DNA of 64,000 nucleotides. It comes from Odobenus rosmarus divergens. Taxonomy: Eukaryota; Chordata; Mammalia; Carnivora; Odobenidae. The notes under the pieces are model-generated. The model saw only the letters and a program-made list of their open reading frames with translations, had not been told where the DNA came from and did no database searches. The DNA is taken from NCBI RefSeq assembly GCF_000321225.1, contig NW_004450583.1, positions 1,094,192-1,158,191 of the forward strand, written 5' to 3'. Positions 44,272 through 56,236 of the stretch are shown piece after piece (position 1 is the stretch's first letter; each line of letters begins with the position of its first letter). The translations under genes were made by a program, and so were the position numbers.

Positions 44272-45339
44272 AATGTTTAGTTTTATGTAGTGCATTAGAG
44301 TAGATTATAAGTCCTGTGTGAGAGATTGAAACACTCAACAAGTCTCTTCTTGACTTAGTTTCAAAAACAATGCACTTCTTGTGTTGAGAGTTGACATGTT
44401 GCCTACAATTGACTTGTTTCCGGAATAAAACAAGCATTGCCATCATTCTGAAATAACAATTAGATAATTATTTGTACTTAAAAATTAAACTTCTTCTAGA
44501 ATATCCTATTGTTTATTTAAAGTTTATAAAGCCAGTTTTTTTCCCCAGAATAAAAAAAAAAATGTAGGATCTTTATCTAATTGAAAGAAAAGCAGAATTA
44601 AGTTAGTCAGTTTTGATGTGTCCAATTTGCCAAAATATAATAACTGAAAATAAGTAGGAAATGAGGCAGGAAGGTTATTGAAAATAATATTTTCTAGCAT
44701 ATTGAAGGGACACACTGGGTGTGAGGGAGGATAAAATGTGGAACATAGAAATACTTCCAGATGAGTGTTGACCTAATTATGGAGAGTAAAGGAAGAAGTA
44801 TATTCAAAGGGAAGCAAAGGAATACATGACAGGTTTGGATTTTTCCTGACACTAAATGCCACGGAAGTAAAGAGGTATGAAGAGAATTAATGACATGGTA
44901 ATTGGGAACTAAAAATCATCGCTAGAAATGAAAATAGTTTTAAGAAGGGAGGTTAGAGTGGTTGAGGAAATATGTTTTTCTTACCCATCTAAATCTTTAA
45001 TAATGCAGTCGTACAAACCTTAGGTAGGTCTTGATTAATGTAAGCATTAATGAAAGACAGTACGTAATATTCACTCCAAAAATACTCAAGGTCGTAATAG
45101 TTGGTTGTAAATTTCAGTGCTGATTATTCAATACCAGGAATTTACAACTGAATTATTTGTATAAATCAAGATGAATTATTTCAGTAAATGAATGTATATT
45201 AGGTTTGAAGTAAAACAATATTTGGAGTGTCAAGTGATACTCCATATGTAAGGTTAAAAGCTGTAATTGTTTTGATTTAAAACTAATTATGAAATGCTCT
45301 GACACTTTTATAGTTATTTCTTTATAAAGCTATTTTGAA

Positions 45340-45676
45340 ATATTTTCTTGTAGAAGTTTTAATATTGATTTGTATATTTAGGTCTTCAATTGACTTGAAT
45401 TGATTTTTTGTTTATGATGTAAATTAGGGATCCAGTTATATATATTTTTTTTCCTCTTAAGGGAAATCAACTGTTACATCACTGTATTGTGGATAGTCCA
45501 TTCTTTACCCACTGATCTGCAATGCCAATTTTTATTTATCTATTTTATTTATCCTAATTCTTTTTCAGCTTGTCTGTTTGTCCTTGAACTAATGCAGTTC
45601 TGTCTTTATTTTGTTACTACAGCAGCTTTATAATAAATCTTGATGTTTGGTAGGGCAAGTCCCTACACTTTGTTTG
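45340..45676 (-). mobile_element. Old L1 fragment, antisense
   Basis: CAATTGACTTGAATTGATTT, GGATCCAGTTATATATATT, CCACTGATCTGCAATGCCAA and ACAGCAGCTTTATAATAAAT resemble antisense L1 ORF2 end sequence. Confidence 0.5.
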
Positions 45677-45799
45677 TGAGAGGGAGAAGCAGGCTTCCTG
45701 CTGAGCAGGGAGCCTGATGCAGGGCTCGATCCCAGGACCCTGAGATCATGACCTGAGCCGAAGGCAGATGCTTAATGACTGAGCCACCCAGCCGCCCCT
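45677..45799 (-). mobile_element. Truncated Can-SINE without tail, antisense
   Basis: Begins abruptly at GAGAGGGAGAAGCAGGCTTC, with no T tract or GAGAG run, and continues to GAGCCACCCAGCCGCCCC. The 3' third is missing, which is unusual because SINEs normally lose their 5' end. Confidence 0.88.
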
Positions 45800-46769
45800 A
45801 TCAATTATTTTTTAAAATAAAAACATAAGAAAAAAATTTAACAATACAAAGAGCATAGTTCTATTTGTTTAAGTGTAAATCTGGTTTAATTCTTTTTCTT
45901 CAGCCTTCTGTGATTGAGTTATAATCCTCATTTAGTTTACTAATGAGAATTTAAAATATTATTTTCATAAACCTTGTAACTTTTTGCTATTATTTTCACT
46001 CTAACCCTGTGGTTTACCCTTTAATCTGTTTCTTTGTAAGCCTCTTAAATTTCAGCCATAGTCTGAAACAGTGCTGTGGTGATGAACACTTTTGGCCTCC
46101 CTTTTTTTCCTTTTGAATATATTTTGACATGTTTACTTTTTAATTGCTAGGGCTAATTAAACATGTTTTTTAAAATCTTGACACACCCACACTGTCTATC
46201 TGATTGAATCTGCTAATTCTATAAAACTTTGCATGCTACTATTAGGATTCTTTGGACCATGTGGTAATATTTATAGATGTCTTGAAATTTGACTTGTTTA
46301 ATTCTCAGAGGGCAATCTTAGTTGCAAGTATTTATGGAATATCTTATTGTCCTCCTGCTATGTAGCAAATCTTAGCTTGGCATTAACTCTTTGTGTGACG
46401 CTGGGTTCGCCATTTCATTTATGACTGGGCTGTTTCTGGACTTCACAGTATCTTCAAGGACCTTCCTAGGTCTGAAATTTTATGTTATGCTAATCTTCAA
46501 GGAAAGCACATTTGAGTAAATGATGATTATTTCAGTCTTAAGGCCCAACCTTTATTACTGTTAGTTGCACACTACTGCTGTTCTAGCATATCTTAATGGT
46601 TATCTATTATGTATTAATACATTTTATTTTTGTGTTCTGATATTTAATTATAAACCTAAGTAACAGTGCCATTTTCCCATTACCGATGGTGGGAATGCCA
46701 TTCCTGGATTTTATTCTTTTTTGCTTCAAGTGTGTCTTCCTTTAGCAGCTCAGACAGGGATGAAGGAAA

Positions 46770-46848
46770 TTAATCCTCCTTCTCCCTCTTCCCTTATTTC
46801 TCTCCTTTCCCTCTTCCTCTTTTCCTTCCTTCTCTCTTTCTTCCTATC
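46770..46848. repeat. Polypyrimidine tract
   Basis: About 80 bases that are almost all C and T on the plus strand (CTCCTTCTCCCTCTTCCC and onward), outside any SINE. Confidence 0.85.
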
Positions 46849-47482
46849 TACTTGTCACCTGTTGCTGTCCATATTTATACAATAAAAATATTTAAATCAA
46901 ATTTATTTAAAAAAACTTTATACAAGAAAAGTTTTGAACTTATCTTTGGAGGCTTAAATGTTCATTGGTTGAAAAATTTAAGTGAAAATTACATCCAAAT
47001 GAATATTATGACCACATTCTTAAGTGCTATATGTATTTGTTTTTAATGTATTTTTTCTAATTTCAAAAGTAATTTGCTTATTATTTACATTTCAAAACAC
47101 AAAGAGGAGAATAAAAATAATCTGTAATCTATATACTATTTTGGAAGTATATTGCCATTTTTCTTTTTTTTTTAAACTTAATCTTGAACCATTTCCCCAT
47201 CGTGCTATAATTTACTGATCTAAATCTACTTTCTGTAGTATTTGCTTACAATTTTACTTTTCCATAAATAATGCTCATTGACATACTTGTACACAACACT
47301 GATGTTTTCTTGATGGAAATTTGTAGTTATGCATTTGGTTCAAAACATGTGAACACTTTTTTTTTAAAAGATTTTATTTATTTATTTGACAGAGAGAGAG
47401 AGAGAGAGCACAAGTAGGCAGAGTGGCAGGCAGAGGGAGAGGAAGAAACAGGCTCTCCACTGAGCAGGGAGCCCGACGCGGG

Positions 47483-47797
47483 GCTTGCTTCTTGCCTATA
47501 TGGACCCCCCCCTTTTTATTCTTTCTGGCTTCCTTCACCATTCCCATCCTGAGACTTTTAAAGGGAAGGGTATTTTGNNNNNNNNNNNNNNNNNNNNNNN
47601 NNNNNNNNNNNNNNNNNNNNNNNNNNNNNNNNNNNNNNNNNNNNNNNNNNNNNNNNNNNNNNNNNNNNNNNNNNNNNNNNNNNNNNNNNNNNNNNNNNNN
47701 NNTTCACTTTATTGTAACCTTATCATACCACAAGCAGTTATTTTTATTCTGATTCACTTACTGAATCTCGAGGTCCTTAAGTGCAAGAAATGTTTGT
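47483..47797 (+). repeat. Duplicate of 50519-50870 containing assembly gap
   Basis: Positions 47483-47577 are identical to 50519-50613, and 47703-47797 match 50776-50870 with one difference (T at 47720, C at 50793). Each matching side is exactly 95 bases. The Ns (125) replace 162 bases present in the downstream copy. Confidence 0.95.
47578..47702. other. Assembly gap (125 N)
   Basis: A run of 125 Ns. Frames that appear to run across it are not interpretable. Confidence 0.99.
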
Positions 47798-47984
47798 AGG
47801 ATCCCGGGATCATGACCTGAGCCGAAGGCAGCCGCTCAATCGACTGAGCCACCCAGGTGCTCCCATGTGAACACTTTAAACTTCCTTCCCTTCCTATTTG
47901 AGCTAATTGAATTAGTCATTTTACAGAGGTGGTAGCATTACAAGGAAGGGGGGAGAGGTGAGTATTTATTCCGTGTTTATGTGC

Positions 47985-48130
47985 TGGCACTTGAACACTT
48001 CGTGTATTATCTTATTTGATCCACATAGCAACCCTGTGGCATAGGTAGTTTCATCCTTAGAGAAATTAAATGGCTTGCCCACTTCAAAAAGCTAATTAAT
48101 GGCAGAATCAGGACAGTAACACAGGCCTTA
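47985..48130 (+). mobile_element. MIR
   Basis: TCCACATAGCAACCCTGTGG, CCTTAGAGAAATTAAATGGC and GCAGAATCAGGACAGTAACA in MIR order. Confidence 0.65.
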
Positions 48131-48532
48131 GACTTTTACTCTAATGTTCTTTCACTCAGAGGTTGTCTGTGGAGGCTAGAGGCAGATAAAGAAGGCTTCC
48201 CTGTAGTCTCTCCAGCTTCCTTATCTTTTGCTGATTGGAGTAAGTGCTTGTCTTTATCCTCTGGTAAATTTAGGCAGAAAAAAGATTGAGAACTGCCACT
48301 ATACCATTTTGCAGTCTCTGGCTTTTTAGGGGCCATGTTTATGTTTGAATTTAAGAAATGCATATAAAAGCAGAACATCTATCTAATCATGTCTTTAGGA
48401 AACAAAACCCAACTAAAAATAGGCTGTACTTACTATCATTTGGGTAGAAAGTTGAGGTATAGCCCTCTACTTTCTAATTCCTATTACGTTGAATTTTCCC
48501 CTTGACGTTTACTAATTTAAAACATTGAGTGG

Positions 48533-48628
48533 CACCTGGTTGGCTCAGGAGGTAGAGCATGTGACTCTTGATCTCAGGGTTGTGAGTTCAAGCCCCACAT
48601 TGGTCTTGGAGCCTACTTAAAAAATATA
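48533..48628 (+). mobile_element. Old tRNA-Lys-like SINE, short form
   Basis: GGCACCTGGTTGGCTCAGG, GAGCATGTGACTCTTGATCT and GAGTTCAAGCCCCACATTGG preserve tRNA A- and B-box-like words. It is SINE-derived, not a tRNA gene. Confidence 0.85.
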
Positions 48629-48988
48629 AAACTGAACGTTTAGAGAGTAAGTTAAATGTGATAGATTAAAAAACACTGTATATCTTCTGTCAACAGCAGT
48701 TAGATTGGCAGAACAGGACATACTAAATGCAAATGAGAACTACGTGTAATTATAATTCCACATGTAAATAAACATTCAACTGTGCATTTCAGTGAGAAAT
48801 AGCTTCACTTTTTTAGTAGGGGTTATGGTCCTGATATATTTACCTTTACATTTATAATTTATACTTACTTTCAAAATAAATCTGAGGTATTTCTTAGTTA
48901 AAACATAATTTTTACAATTATGGGTGTGTACTGTTTCTTTGTGTACATTTTTAAGGTGTTTTGTAAACACCTTAAAATAAAGTTTTCA

Positions 48989-49168
48989 GGGGCGCCTGGG
49001 TGGCTCAATCTGCCTTTGGCTCGGGTCATGATCCCAGGTTTGAGCCCCGTGTCGGGCTTGCTGCTTGGCTGGAAGTCTGCTTCTCCCTCTCCCACTCCCC
49101 CTGCTTGCGTTCCCTCTCTTGCTGTCTTTCTCTCTGTGTCAAATAAATAAACAAAATCTTTAAAAAAA
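48989..49168 (+). mobile_element. Can-SINE with internal deletion
   Basis: Head GGCGCCTGGGTGGCTCA is followed directly by ATCTGCCTTTGGCTCGG, missing the usual GTCGTTAAGCG, and the GGGTCCTGGGATC segment is also lost. Flanking AATAAAGTTTT and AATGAAGTTTT form a weak duplication. Confidence 0.9.
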
Positions 49169-49559
49169 TAAATGAATGAAGTTTTTATTCCCTTATGAAT
49201 AACCATCTATATAAATAAAGCGTTTGGTTATAGTTTATTAGCTTTGGAATTGTATTTAAATTGCATGGAGGAACAAATCACTTCTCTCTACTAGGGCCTT
49301 TTTTTTAATTTGCAAACTAAATCAATACTCCATTTTAAAAGTTAGAATATTATTTTTTTAGGCAGAGAGATAGATAATAACTATGGGTTATTCTAGTGGC
49401 ATTTCATATAGTTATTAACCAACTGAAAGTAGAGTGAGTATTAATAAGGGAAGGTTCTATGAAAAAAGTAGATCTAGATAGAAGTTTATGAATAAAGAAA
49501 TACACGTACATATACGTCAGTGTATTTATGGACATATGTAAATAAATAAACATACATAA

Positions 49560-50260
49560 GCATATGTGTAGTAAAGATTTCAGCCTAGTCCAAAGAGATG
49601 TCTGGACTTTACCCTTGATTTCCGGGAGGTAATCTACATCATACCTGATGGAAGTGTTGTGTTGTTTAGGATAAGGGCTGACTACACCCACAGAGTGACC
49701 AGTTACATGATTAGGGTTAGGCTTTGGGTCATCTGATATCAGTTGACCCGGGGACTGAAGTTAAACCATTTGGGCAGTTAGTTGATCAATCATGCCTTCG
49801 TAATGAAGCCCCAATAAAAAATCTGGACCCTGAAGCTTGGGTGAAATTCCCTTGTTGGCAGTCTTGCATACTACATTGTCACATAACACCCATGTGCTGT
49901 ATTGTCAATACTGATGCTAGAACAGGCTTTGCATTTGGAACCCTCCCAGACACTGCTCCATAGGGCTCTTCACTTGGACTTTGACCTGTATCCTTTTTTT
50001 GTAATCTGTAACCATGCGTATAATAGTTTCCAGTGAGTTCTGTAAGTCCTTCTAATGAATTACCAAATCAAAGGGTGGTTTTGGGAACCTCCTGAACTTG
50101 CAGTTGGTCAGAAGTGAGGATAGTATTGGGTACTGTTTCCTCAAACCTTGCATTTTGGCTAACTTTGGATATTTATGTATGGTCCAGTTTCCTAAAATGC
50201 AGTGTGCAAGTGTCAAGGAAGAGATAAGGAAGATTAAATTGATTAAAAAAAACCTCAGCA
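49560..50260 (+). mobile_element. Probable solitary ERV-type LTR
   Basis: CGTAATGAAGCCCCAATAAA, TTTTTTGTAATCTGTAACCA, AAGTCCTTCTAATGAATTAC and GGTGGTTTTGGGAACCTCCT match the style of old mammalian LTRs. It contains short open frames (49724-49963 and, on the minus strand, 50052-50261) without coding support. No viral genes are adjacent. Confidence 0.5.
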
Positions 50261-51596
50261 AAGATGAAGAAAAATGAAAGTTACTGGGATACGATGAAAA
50301 GTTGCCTGGTTTGGGTAGGGGGAAATCAGATGAGAGAGAGAGATGCTATGGGAAGAGTAACCGCTTTGGAGTTTGGGATTAGGGAACTAATTTGCTTGGA
50401 GAATAGTTCAAAATGGATCTTGCACATTTATTCTTGAGGAGCTGGAGAGGTACTCTGTGAATTAGGAGAGTAAAATTTCCCTTTTGGTGATTTGATAAAA
50501 ATCAGGCTATCCTTCCTTGCTTGCTTCTTGCCTATATGGACCCCCCCCTTTTTATTCTTTCTGGCTTCCTTCACCATTCCCATCCTGAGACTTTTAAAGG
50601 GAAGGGTATTTTGTTTGTTTTATTTTGTTTTATTTTAATGGGAAAGGAACAGAGAAAAGAGATGAAGTGGGGAAGGAAGACAAAGTTGGGGAATAGGTAA
50701 AAGCTGTCCCTTTTCTGATTCTCTTAGGAAGGAGACTTGTCACTCAATGTTTTGTTTGAACACTGTACATTGTGCTTCACTTTATTGTAACCCTATCATA
50801 CCACAAGCAGTTATTTTTATTCTGATTCACTTACTGAATCTCGAGGTCCTTAAGTGCAAGAAATGTTTGTTATTCTCTATCACTAGCCAGCTGGAGAGGG
50901 AAAGTAACATTGATTGAGTTGCTATTGTCTATGTCCAAAACACTTTGCTAAGACATAGATATCATCAAATCCACTGGTTTCAAACTTCTTAATTTTCATA
51001 AAAATGTTTTAATGAACTTTAATAAACTTCCACACTCATTAGGTTAATATTTATGATTTTTTATTGTAATGTTAAATAAAACTGATAAACATTCTTTTAG
51101 TGGACTCTAAATACTGTAGGGTTTGATACCTACCATTATCCATTTATTTAAAAAATTTTTTTTACCATCATCCATTTATAAAAAGACACAAACAAGCTCT
51201 TACTACTGAAAAATTTCATATTCCTTTCTCTGTTTAAATTTGTATTTCTGTTACACTTTTTACCACCAGATTTTATCCTTCTGTAATGTATTTTTGTGCA
51301 TGAATTACCTTTTTATGTAATATGCTATGCATATATTATGAAGGTAATATATTTTTATGCATATAAAATGAATTTTAAAATACCTCCATCATTAAATTAT
51401 AATTAAAATATACTTAGTAAAACAACATAAATGTATTAAAATTTTGTTAAATAATTATTAAACAAAACATTTTATTGGAAATGCATCTTTTAATTAGGTG
51501 GGTGAAATTAATCTAGTTTTTTTTGTTTAAACTTTTTTTGGATAATAATACGCAGTGTTGCTCAGCATCATTTTTATTTCCCTTTTTGTCTTTTAG

Positions 51597-52290
51597 AAAT
51601 AGGAGGAGGTTCAGGATAGGGGCCCCCTCAGAATGTGCCACTTTGGCATGTGGATTATTTTGAGTTGAAGGCACTTGAGACCCTGTGGGGTCATGAGAAA
51701 CTATTGTCCCTCCCTTAACCGTACAGAAGAATCTAAATTGGGGATCTTTCCCAGAATAAGATTGTTAACAGCAATAAATTATATCTGAGCGACACATTTA
51801 TATGATAGCGCAAACATCTAATTACCACATATCTTTTTTTTTTTTAATAGGGAGGGAGAGAGAGACAGAGAGAGAGAGGGAGAGCAGGGAGGGGCAGAGG
51901 GAGAAGGAGAGAGAGAGAAACCTAAGCAGGCTCCATGCTCAGCGGGGAGCCCTCCATCTCACCATGCTGAGGTCATGACTTGAAACAAAATCAAGAGTCA
52001 GATGCTTAACCAGCTGAGCCAGCCAGGTGCCCCCCACAAACATCTCTTATCGCCTTGTAAAGTGCATTCCTTTCCTTGAAATCCCAGGCCCCCACCCCCT
52101 TCTCCTTATTTAAGAATGATACATATACCTCATTTTGTTTGACTGTCTTTGGGATTTCCATGTCTATGTGGATTCCCCGTATGTACGCCTATTAAACTTG
52201 ATTTTCTCCTGTTAATCTGTCAATTTGATTCTTAGTCCAGCTAGAAGGACCTTGAAGGGGACAGGAGTTCTTGTTCCCTGAGAAAGGGAT
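51597..52290 (+). mobile_element. Probable solitary class I ERV LTR
   Basis: The 3' half reads TTCTCCTTATTTAAGAATGA, CGCCTATTAAACTTGATTTT and CTGTCAATTTGATTCTTAGT, resembling the R-U5 part of gammaretrovirus-like LTRs with an ATTAAA polyadenylation signal. The AGGCACTTGAGACCCTGTGG region would be U3. A SINE interrupts it. No gag, pol or env sequence is nearby. Confidence 0.55.
51832..52034 (-). mobile_element. Older Can-SINE, antisense, in LTR
   Basis: Long GAGAG-rich body, AAAATCAAGAGTCAGATGCT and GAGCCAGCCAGGTGCCCCCC. Related CAAACATCT words occur about 30 bases before the element and directly after it. Confidence 0.88.
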
Positions 52291-52959
52291 GAAGAATTCT
52301 TGCTCGCTGACTGGTGGAAGTGCTGAGAGATGTGTTCACATAATTAATTGGGTGGTAATTGAGCAGTTTTATTTCAGCCATATCACTTGTTTCAGCTTCT
52401 CTATTATCAAATTATCTATCATCAAAAATTATTTTTATTTGCCTATCAGCTGATTATTTTATTAGGTCCTTTTTCAGTTTTGTTAGAAGCAAAGAATTAG
52501 AAACCACCTGACTTTCCAGTCATTAGAACCATTAGAGACATGCAGTTCTAGGAAATACACCAAAAAAGCCTTTAGTAAGGTTTCCTAAATAGCTAGTAAT
52601 TGTATCTGTTAGTGTTTTACTTATAGGCGTATGTTTACCTCAACATTTTAGGAGATGCTAGGGAAAGTTAAATATTGTTGATTTCAATATACCTATGTCA
52701 AAAGGATTTTTCTTGATAAAATGTTTTTATTGAGTGCCTCAAACATGTTTTAGTCAAAATCATTCATTCAGTGAAGACCATTGTCTGCCTTGGAATCATT
52801 GGTAAAATTGTTCTGCATTGTCAAACAAATCAGATTTACTTTTATGATAAAAAAAGTCTGGCTTCATTTTTCAGTTCACATAAATGATTTGACTTGTGTT
52901 TCTGTGACAACCATGTTCTGATATTTAATCCTCAGTAGATAAATGAGAGACAAGGAACC

Positions 52960-53160
52960 GGGGTGCCTGGGTGCCTCAGTCGTTAAGCATCTGCCTTCGG
53001 CTCATGTCATGATCCCAGGGTCCTGGGATTGAGCCCCGCATCGGGCTCCCTGCTCCACGGGAAGCCTGCTTCTCCCTCTCCCACTCTCCCTGCTTGTGTT
53101 CCCTCTCTCACTGTGTCTCTCTCTGTCAAATAAAAAATAAAAAATCTTAAAAAAAAAAAA
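52960..53160 (+). mobile_element. Can-SINE
   Basis: Full-length copy with head GGGTGCCTGGGTGCCTCAG and a long pure A tail. Exact duplication AGACAAGGAACC at 52948-52959 and 53161-53172. Confidence 0.95.
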
Positions 53161-53849
53161 AGACAAGGAACCTTGTTTTTGTTGCTTGGAGGGAATAAGT
53201 TGACACTCATGTTTTTTATTGGAAACTCTCGTAGCTTTGCTTCACAGGATTCTTCTGACAACTAATGCATTCTTTGATCATGTACATGGGTTGGAAAAGA
53301 TAAACTTTTTAAAGAAAAGTATAATCAACTTGTGGCCCCATTCCATAATGTATCTGAAAATAGAGCATCCTGTGACACACGGTTCCCCATTTATAATTTG
53401 TAGCTTCATTCTCTACAGAAATAATTTATCAAACAGTAATCCCTATAGTCAGTTCTATGGTATTTCACTTAAAGAGGCTTTGCAGACAAAAATATTATGA
53501 ACCATTTATTTCTTGTTTAGCACTTAAAAGAACTTTTTATATACCCCAGCCATTGCAGTACAGTTCTATTCAAGATGCCATTCTTTTTGTAGAGTCGGTA
53601 AAGGTACTTGTGAGAGGAGAGGCAAGAGAGGAGAATCTGCATGTTTCCACTTGGACCTCTGACCCATTGTCAGGCAGCTTAGTTTTTAGGAAAGGGTTGA
53701 ATACAAGTGGAAATTGAAGACTCAGGAATTGCCATCTGTTGTTTATTTTTTTTTCTGTGTACTCTTCAGAAATCTGTTTACCTTTAGCACGACAAATATA
53801 TGGTAATTTGGAAGATACCTGTTCTAGTATTTATAGCAACCTCTGTTTT

Positions 53850-53960
53850 ATAGCCAGGGAAAGTGAGACTTAAATGAAATAATTGCCTGTGGTCATTAAG
53901 CTAATAAATGGTTTAGTCAAGGAACTCCAAAACTTATTTTTCCTTCTATGTCACACTACC
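53850..53960 (+). mobile_element. MIR fragment
   Basis: ATAGCCAGGGAAAGTGAGAC, ATTGCCTGTGGTCATTAAGC and TCAAGGAACTCCAAAACTTA resemble the MIR core. Confidence 0.5.
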
Positions 53961-54369
53961 TAGGACATAGTGTGGTACACAGATTTTTACGATGTATTTA
54001 ATGAATAAATAACTGCATGTTGTTTTGTGAACTCTTACATACTTATTGTGGTAGTTTCTTGAATTTTGAACTGCTGGATGAATGTAACACCACAGATTAT
54101 TCATTACAGACGACTACTGAAGATACCTTGTGTTTTCGAAGGTCAGGTTGATCCTACTTCAGTTCTTTGGAAGGTGTCTGTGGAAGTGATTAATAGAACA
54201 AAGAACTTAGGCATTAATGTTTTATCAGTGAAGGCAGAGACTTGTAACACTGTGGTAGTGCTTGTTTGATAGGGGTTAACTGTATGTTGATAACCATAGT
54301 GAGATGTCCATGAGGCAAACATATTTCTATGTTTATATGACCAGTATTTTTTTGTTTTCTGTGTTACAG

Positions 54370-54423
54370 GTATTCTCTTAAGCCAAATGACCAAATCTTG
54401 GCTGAAGACAAACACAAGGAATT
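54370..54423 (+). CDS. ADK: Adenosine kinase exon 3
   Basis: Acceptor TTCTGTGTTACAG (to 54369) and donor GTAAGT (54424) enclose 54 bases. The first base completes Lys30 and the exon then encodes residues 31-47, Tyr-Ser-Leu-Lys-Pro-Asn-Asp through Lys-Glu, plus two bases of Leu48. Every residue matches the mammalian ADK protein as I know it, with no frameshift or stop. This part belongs to the segment linking the first strand to the small lid domain of the kinase. Phase 2 at the 3' end predicts that exon 4 begins by finishing Leu48. Exon 4 is not found in the remaining 9.6 kb. Confidence 0.96.
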
Positions 54424-55479
54424 GTAAGTACATTAAACCCTAGTTTACTCTATGGAGATGTATGTAAACAATCTGATTTTTTAAATTATATAAAATATAA
54501 AGATGTAATTAACACTATGACCTTGATTCTAGTAAGATTAGGATAATTTACCTTACAAACAGTTAACATGGGAAATAGTTTTTCCTGCATGCACGTTAAA
54601 ACATGTAGTATTGTATTCCATCATCTAGACTAAGGGCATATTGGGAAATATGTAATTTCATGATCTTTCCCCAGATAAAATATTAAATTGTTGTTAATTT
54701 TGGCTTTTAGTCAGTTGACTTCCCCACTCTCATGCTTAAGATGGAGAAATAAAATTTTGTTTCTTTATGAAAAGGTAAATGCCTAGTATTGGTTGGCATT
54801 AGGCAAAACACTTTAAATATGAAGTTTGAAATATGAACAAAATTTTGTTCCTTTTAAAAATTTTAATGTTCTTAGGGTTCTTTCAGGTAAAAATAACTTG
54901 AACAATATGATTCCGGGATCCCTCCATGGCTGTATTTCTGCTCTTGTAGTATTTAAAAGATTATTACTTCATAGGAACTTTGAGGTTTATTTAAAAATGA
55001 CAGGTTTGGGAATTTTAAAAATTCATCTTAATCTTTTCAGTATCATGACATTGTCCAAAGAGGACAGCTAAAAACAAATTTATATGGTTCTATCTTCTAG
55101 TTAGTCTACTTTCTTTTTCCCATTGTACAGTAAGAAAGTTCTGATGACCTTAATTATTTTGCAAACACCTAATGTCAGATAATACTGTAGAATTAAGAAT
55201 TTGAGGAACCTGTGGCTGGCTGTACACCTTCATGTTGGACCACACTTATTCTTGATAATACTTAAGGTTCTATCCAATTAATAAATATATTGGTGAATTT
55301 CACATGCTTGCTTGGGGATTTCCCTAATGTTTGACACTCCCTAATGTTAAAGATATTTTAACATTGAACTCAGGTCCCTTATGGTTTAGTTTATTAATAC
55401 AGTCTTCAATTTGTATACATCTGTATGGAGAATAACTTTTTTTTGCTAGAGTCCTTCAAGACTATTATTTTTACACACA

Positions 55480-55640
55480 GCATAGGGAATATAGTCAATG
55501 ATATTGTAATACCATTGTGTGGTGACAGATGGTAGCTACACTTGTGATGAGAATAGAAAAACATATAAAGGTGTTGTATCACTATATTGTACAGCTGAAA
55601 CTAATGTAACATTGTGTGTCAACTATACTCAAAAAGTCCA
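55480..55640 (+). mobile_element. L1 3' end
   Basis: GCATAGGGAATATAGTCAAT, TGGTGACAGATGGTAGCTAC and GTACAGCTGAAACTAATGTA match the L1MA-like terminal segment also seen at 22700-22880, in the same orientation. Confidence 0.6.
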
Positions 55641-56045
55641 CACAACAAAATATTTTTTTTCAAGGTTATATAATGATTTTTGAAAATACTATTAAAACTT
55701 TTTAAAAACCTTTTCAAATTATTTTATTTCTTCTTTCATATTGAAGACATTGTAATAAATGTTAATCTTAAAATGGTAGGACCCATGTGTAGGGAGATGA
55801 TTTCTTCAAGAGTTCTTACAGTTGATATATCCCATTGTTATGCTAGCTTTTCAATTTTCATATTTTGTTCTATCCTCATTTGATAATAATCTCCATAGTG
55901 GGTTGTCAAGAAATTTTATTCAGTTTCTTTCTTTACTGCTAAGTATAATCAATGAGGGTAGTGACTGATATAAATTCCTCTCTGTTAAAATATTAATTAA
56001 TTCCAAAAAAAGTATTATTGAATTCTAATTAAAAACTCAAGGGAT

Positions 56046-56236
56046 TGGGGTGCCTGGGTGGCTCAGTCTGTTAAATGACTGCCTTCTGCTCCGGTCATGA
56101 TCCCAGAGTCTTCTGGCTCCCTGCTCAGTGGGGAGTCTGTTTCTCTTTCTCCCTCTGCCGCTCCCATCTGCTTATGTGAGTGCTCATGCTTGCTCTCCCT
56201 CTCTCTCTCAAATAAGTAAAATCTTAAAAAAAAAAA
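56046..56236 (+). mobile_element. Can-SINE
   Basis: Head GGGTGCCTGGGTGGCTCAG, a shortened middle (CCCAGAGTCTTCTGGCTCCC) and an AAATAAGTAAAATC tail. Confidence 0.91.

Larger units (their letters stand above)
47360..47863 (-). mobile_element. Can-SINE split by foreign segment and N gap
   Basis: SINE sequence runs from 47360 to GGGGCTTG (47487) and resumes at AGGATCCCGGGATCATGACC (47798) to GTGCTCCC. Exact duplications CATGTGAACACTTT (47346-47359 and 47864-47877) prove that the two parts are one insertion. The intervening bases are a copy of 50519-50870 with Ns in the middle. Confidence 0.93.

Noticed and set aside
47423..47799. Open frames of about 105 codons
   Set aside because: They run through the 125-N gap and a misplaced duplicate, so they are not real.
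51597..52290. Possible complete endogenous retrovirus
   Set aside because: Only a single LTR-like unit is visible, with no second LTR or internal viral genes in the window.
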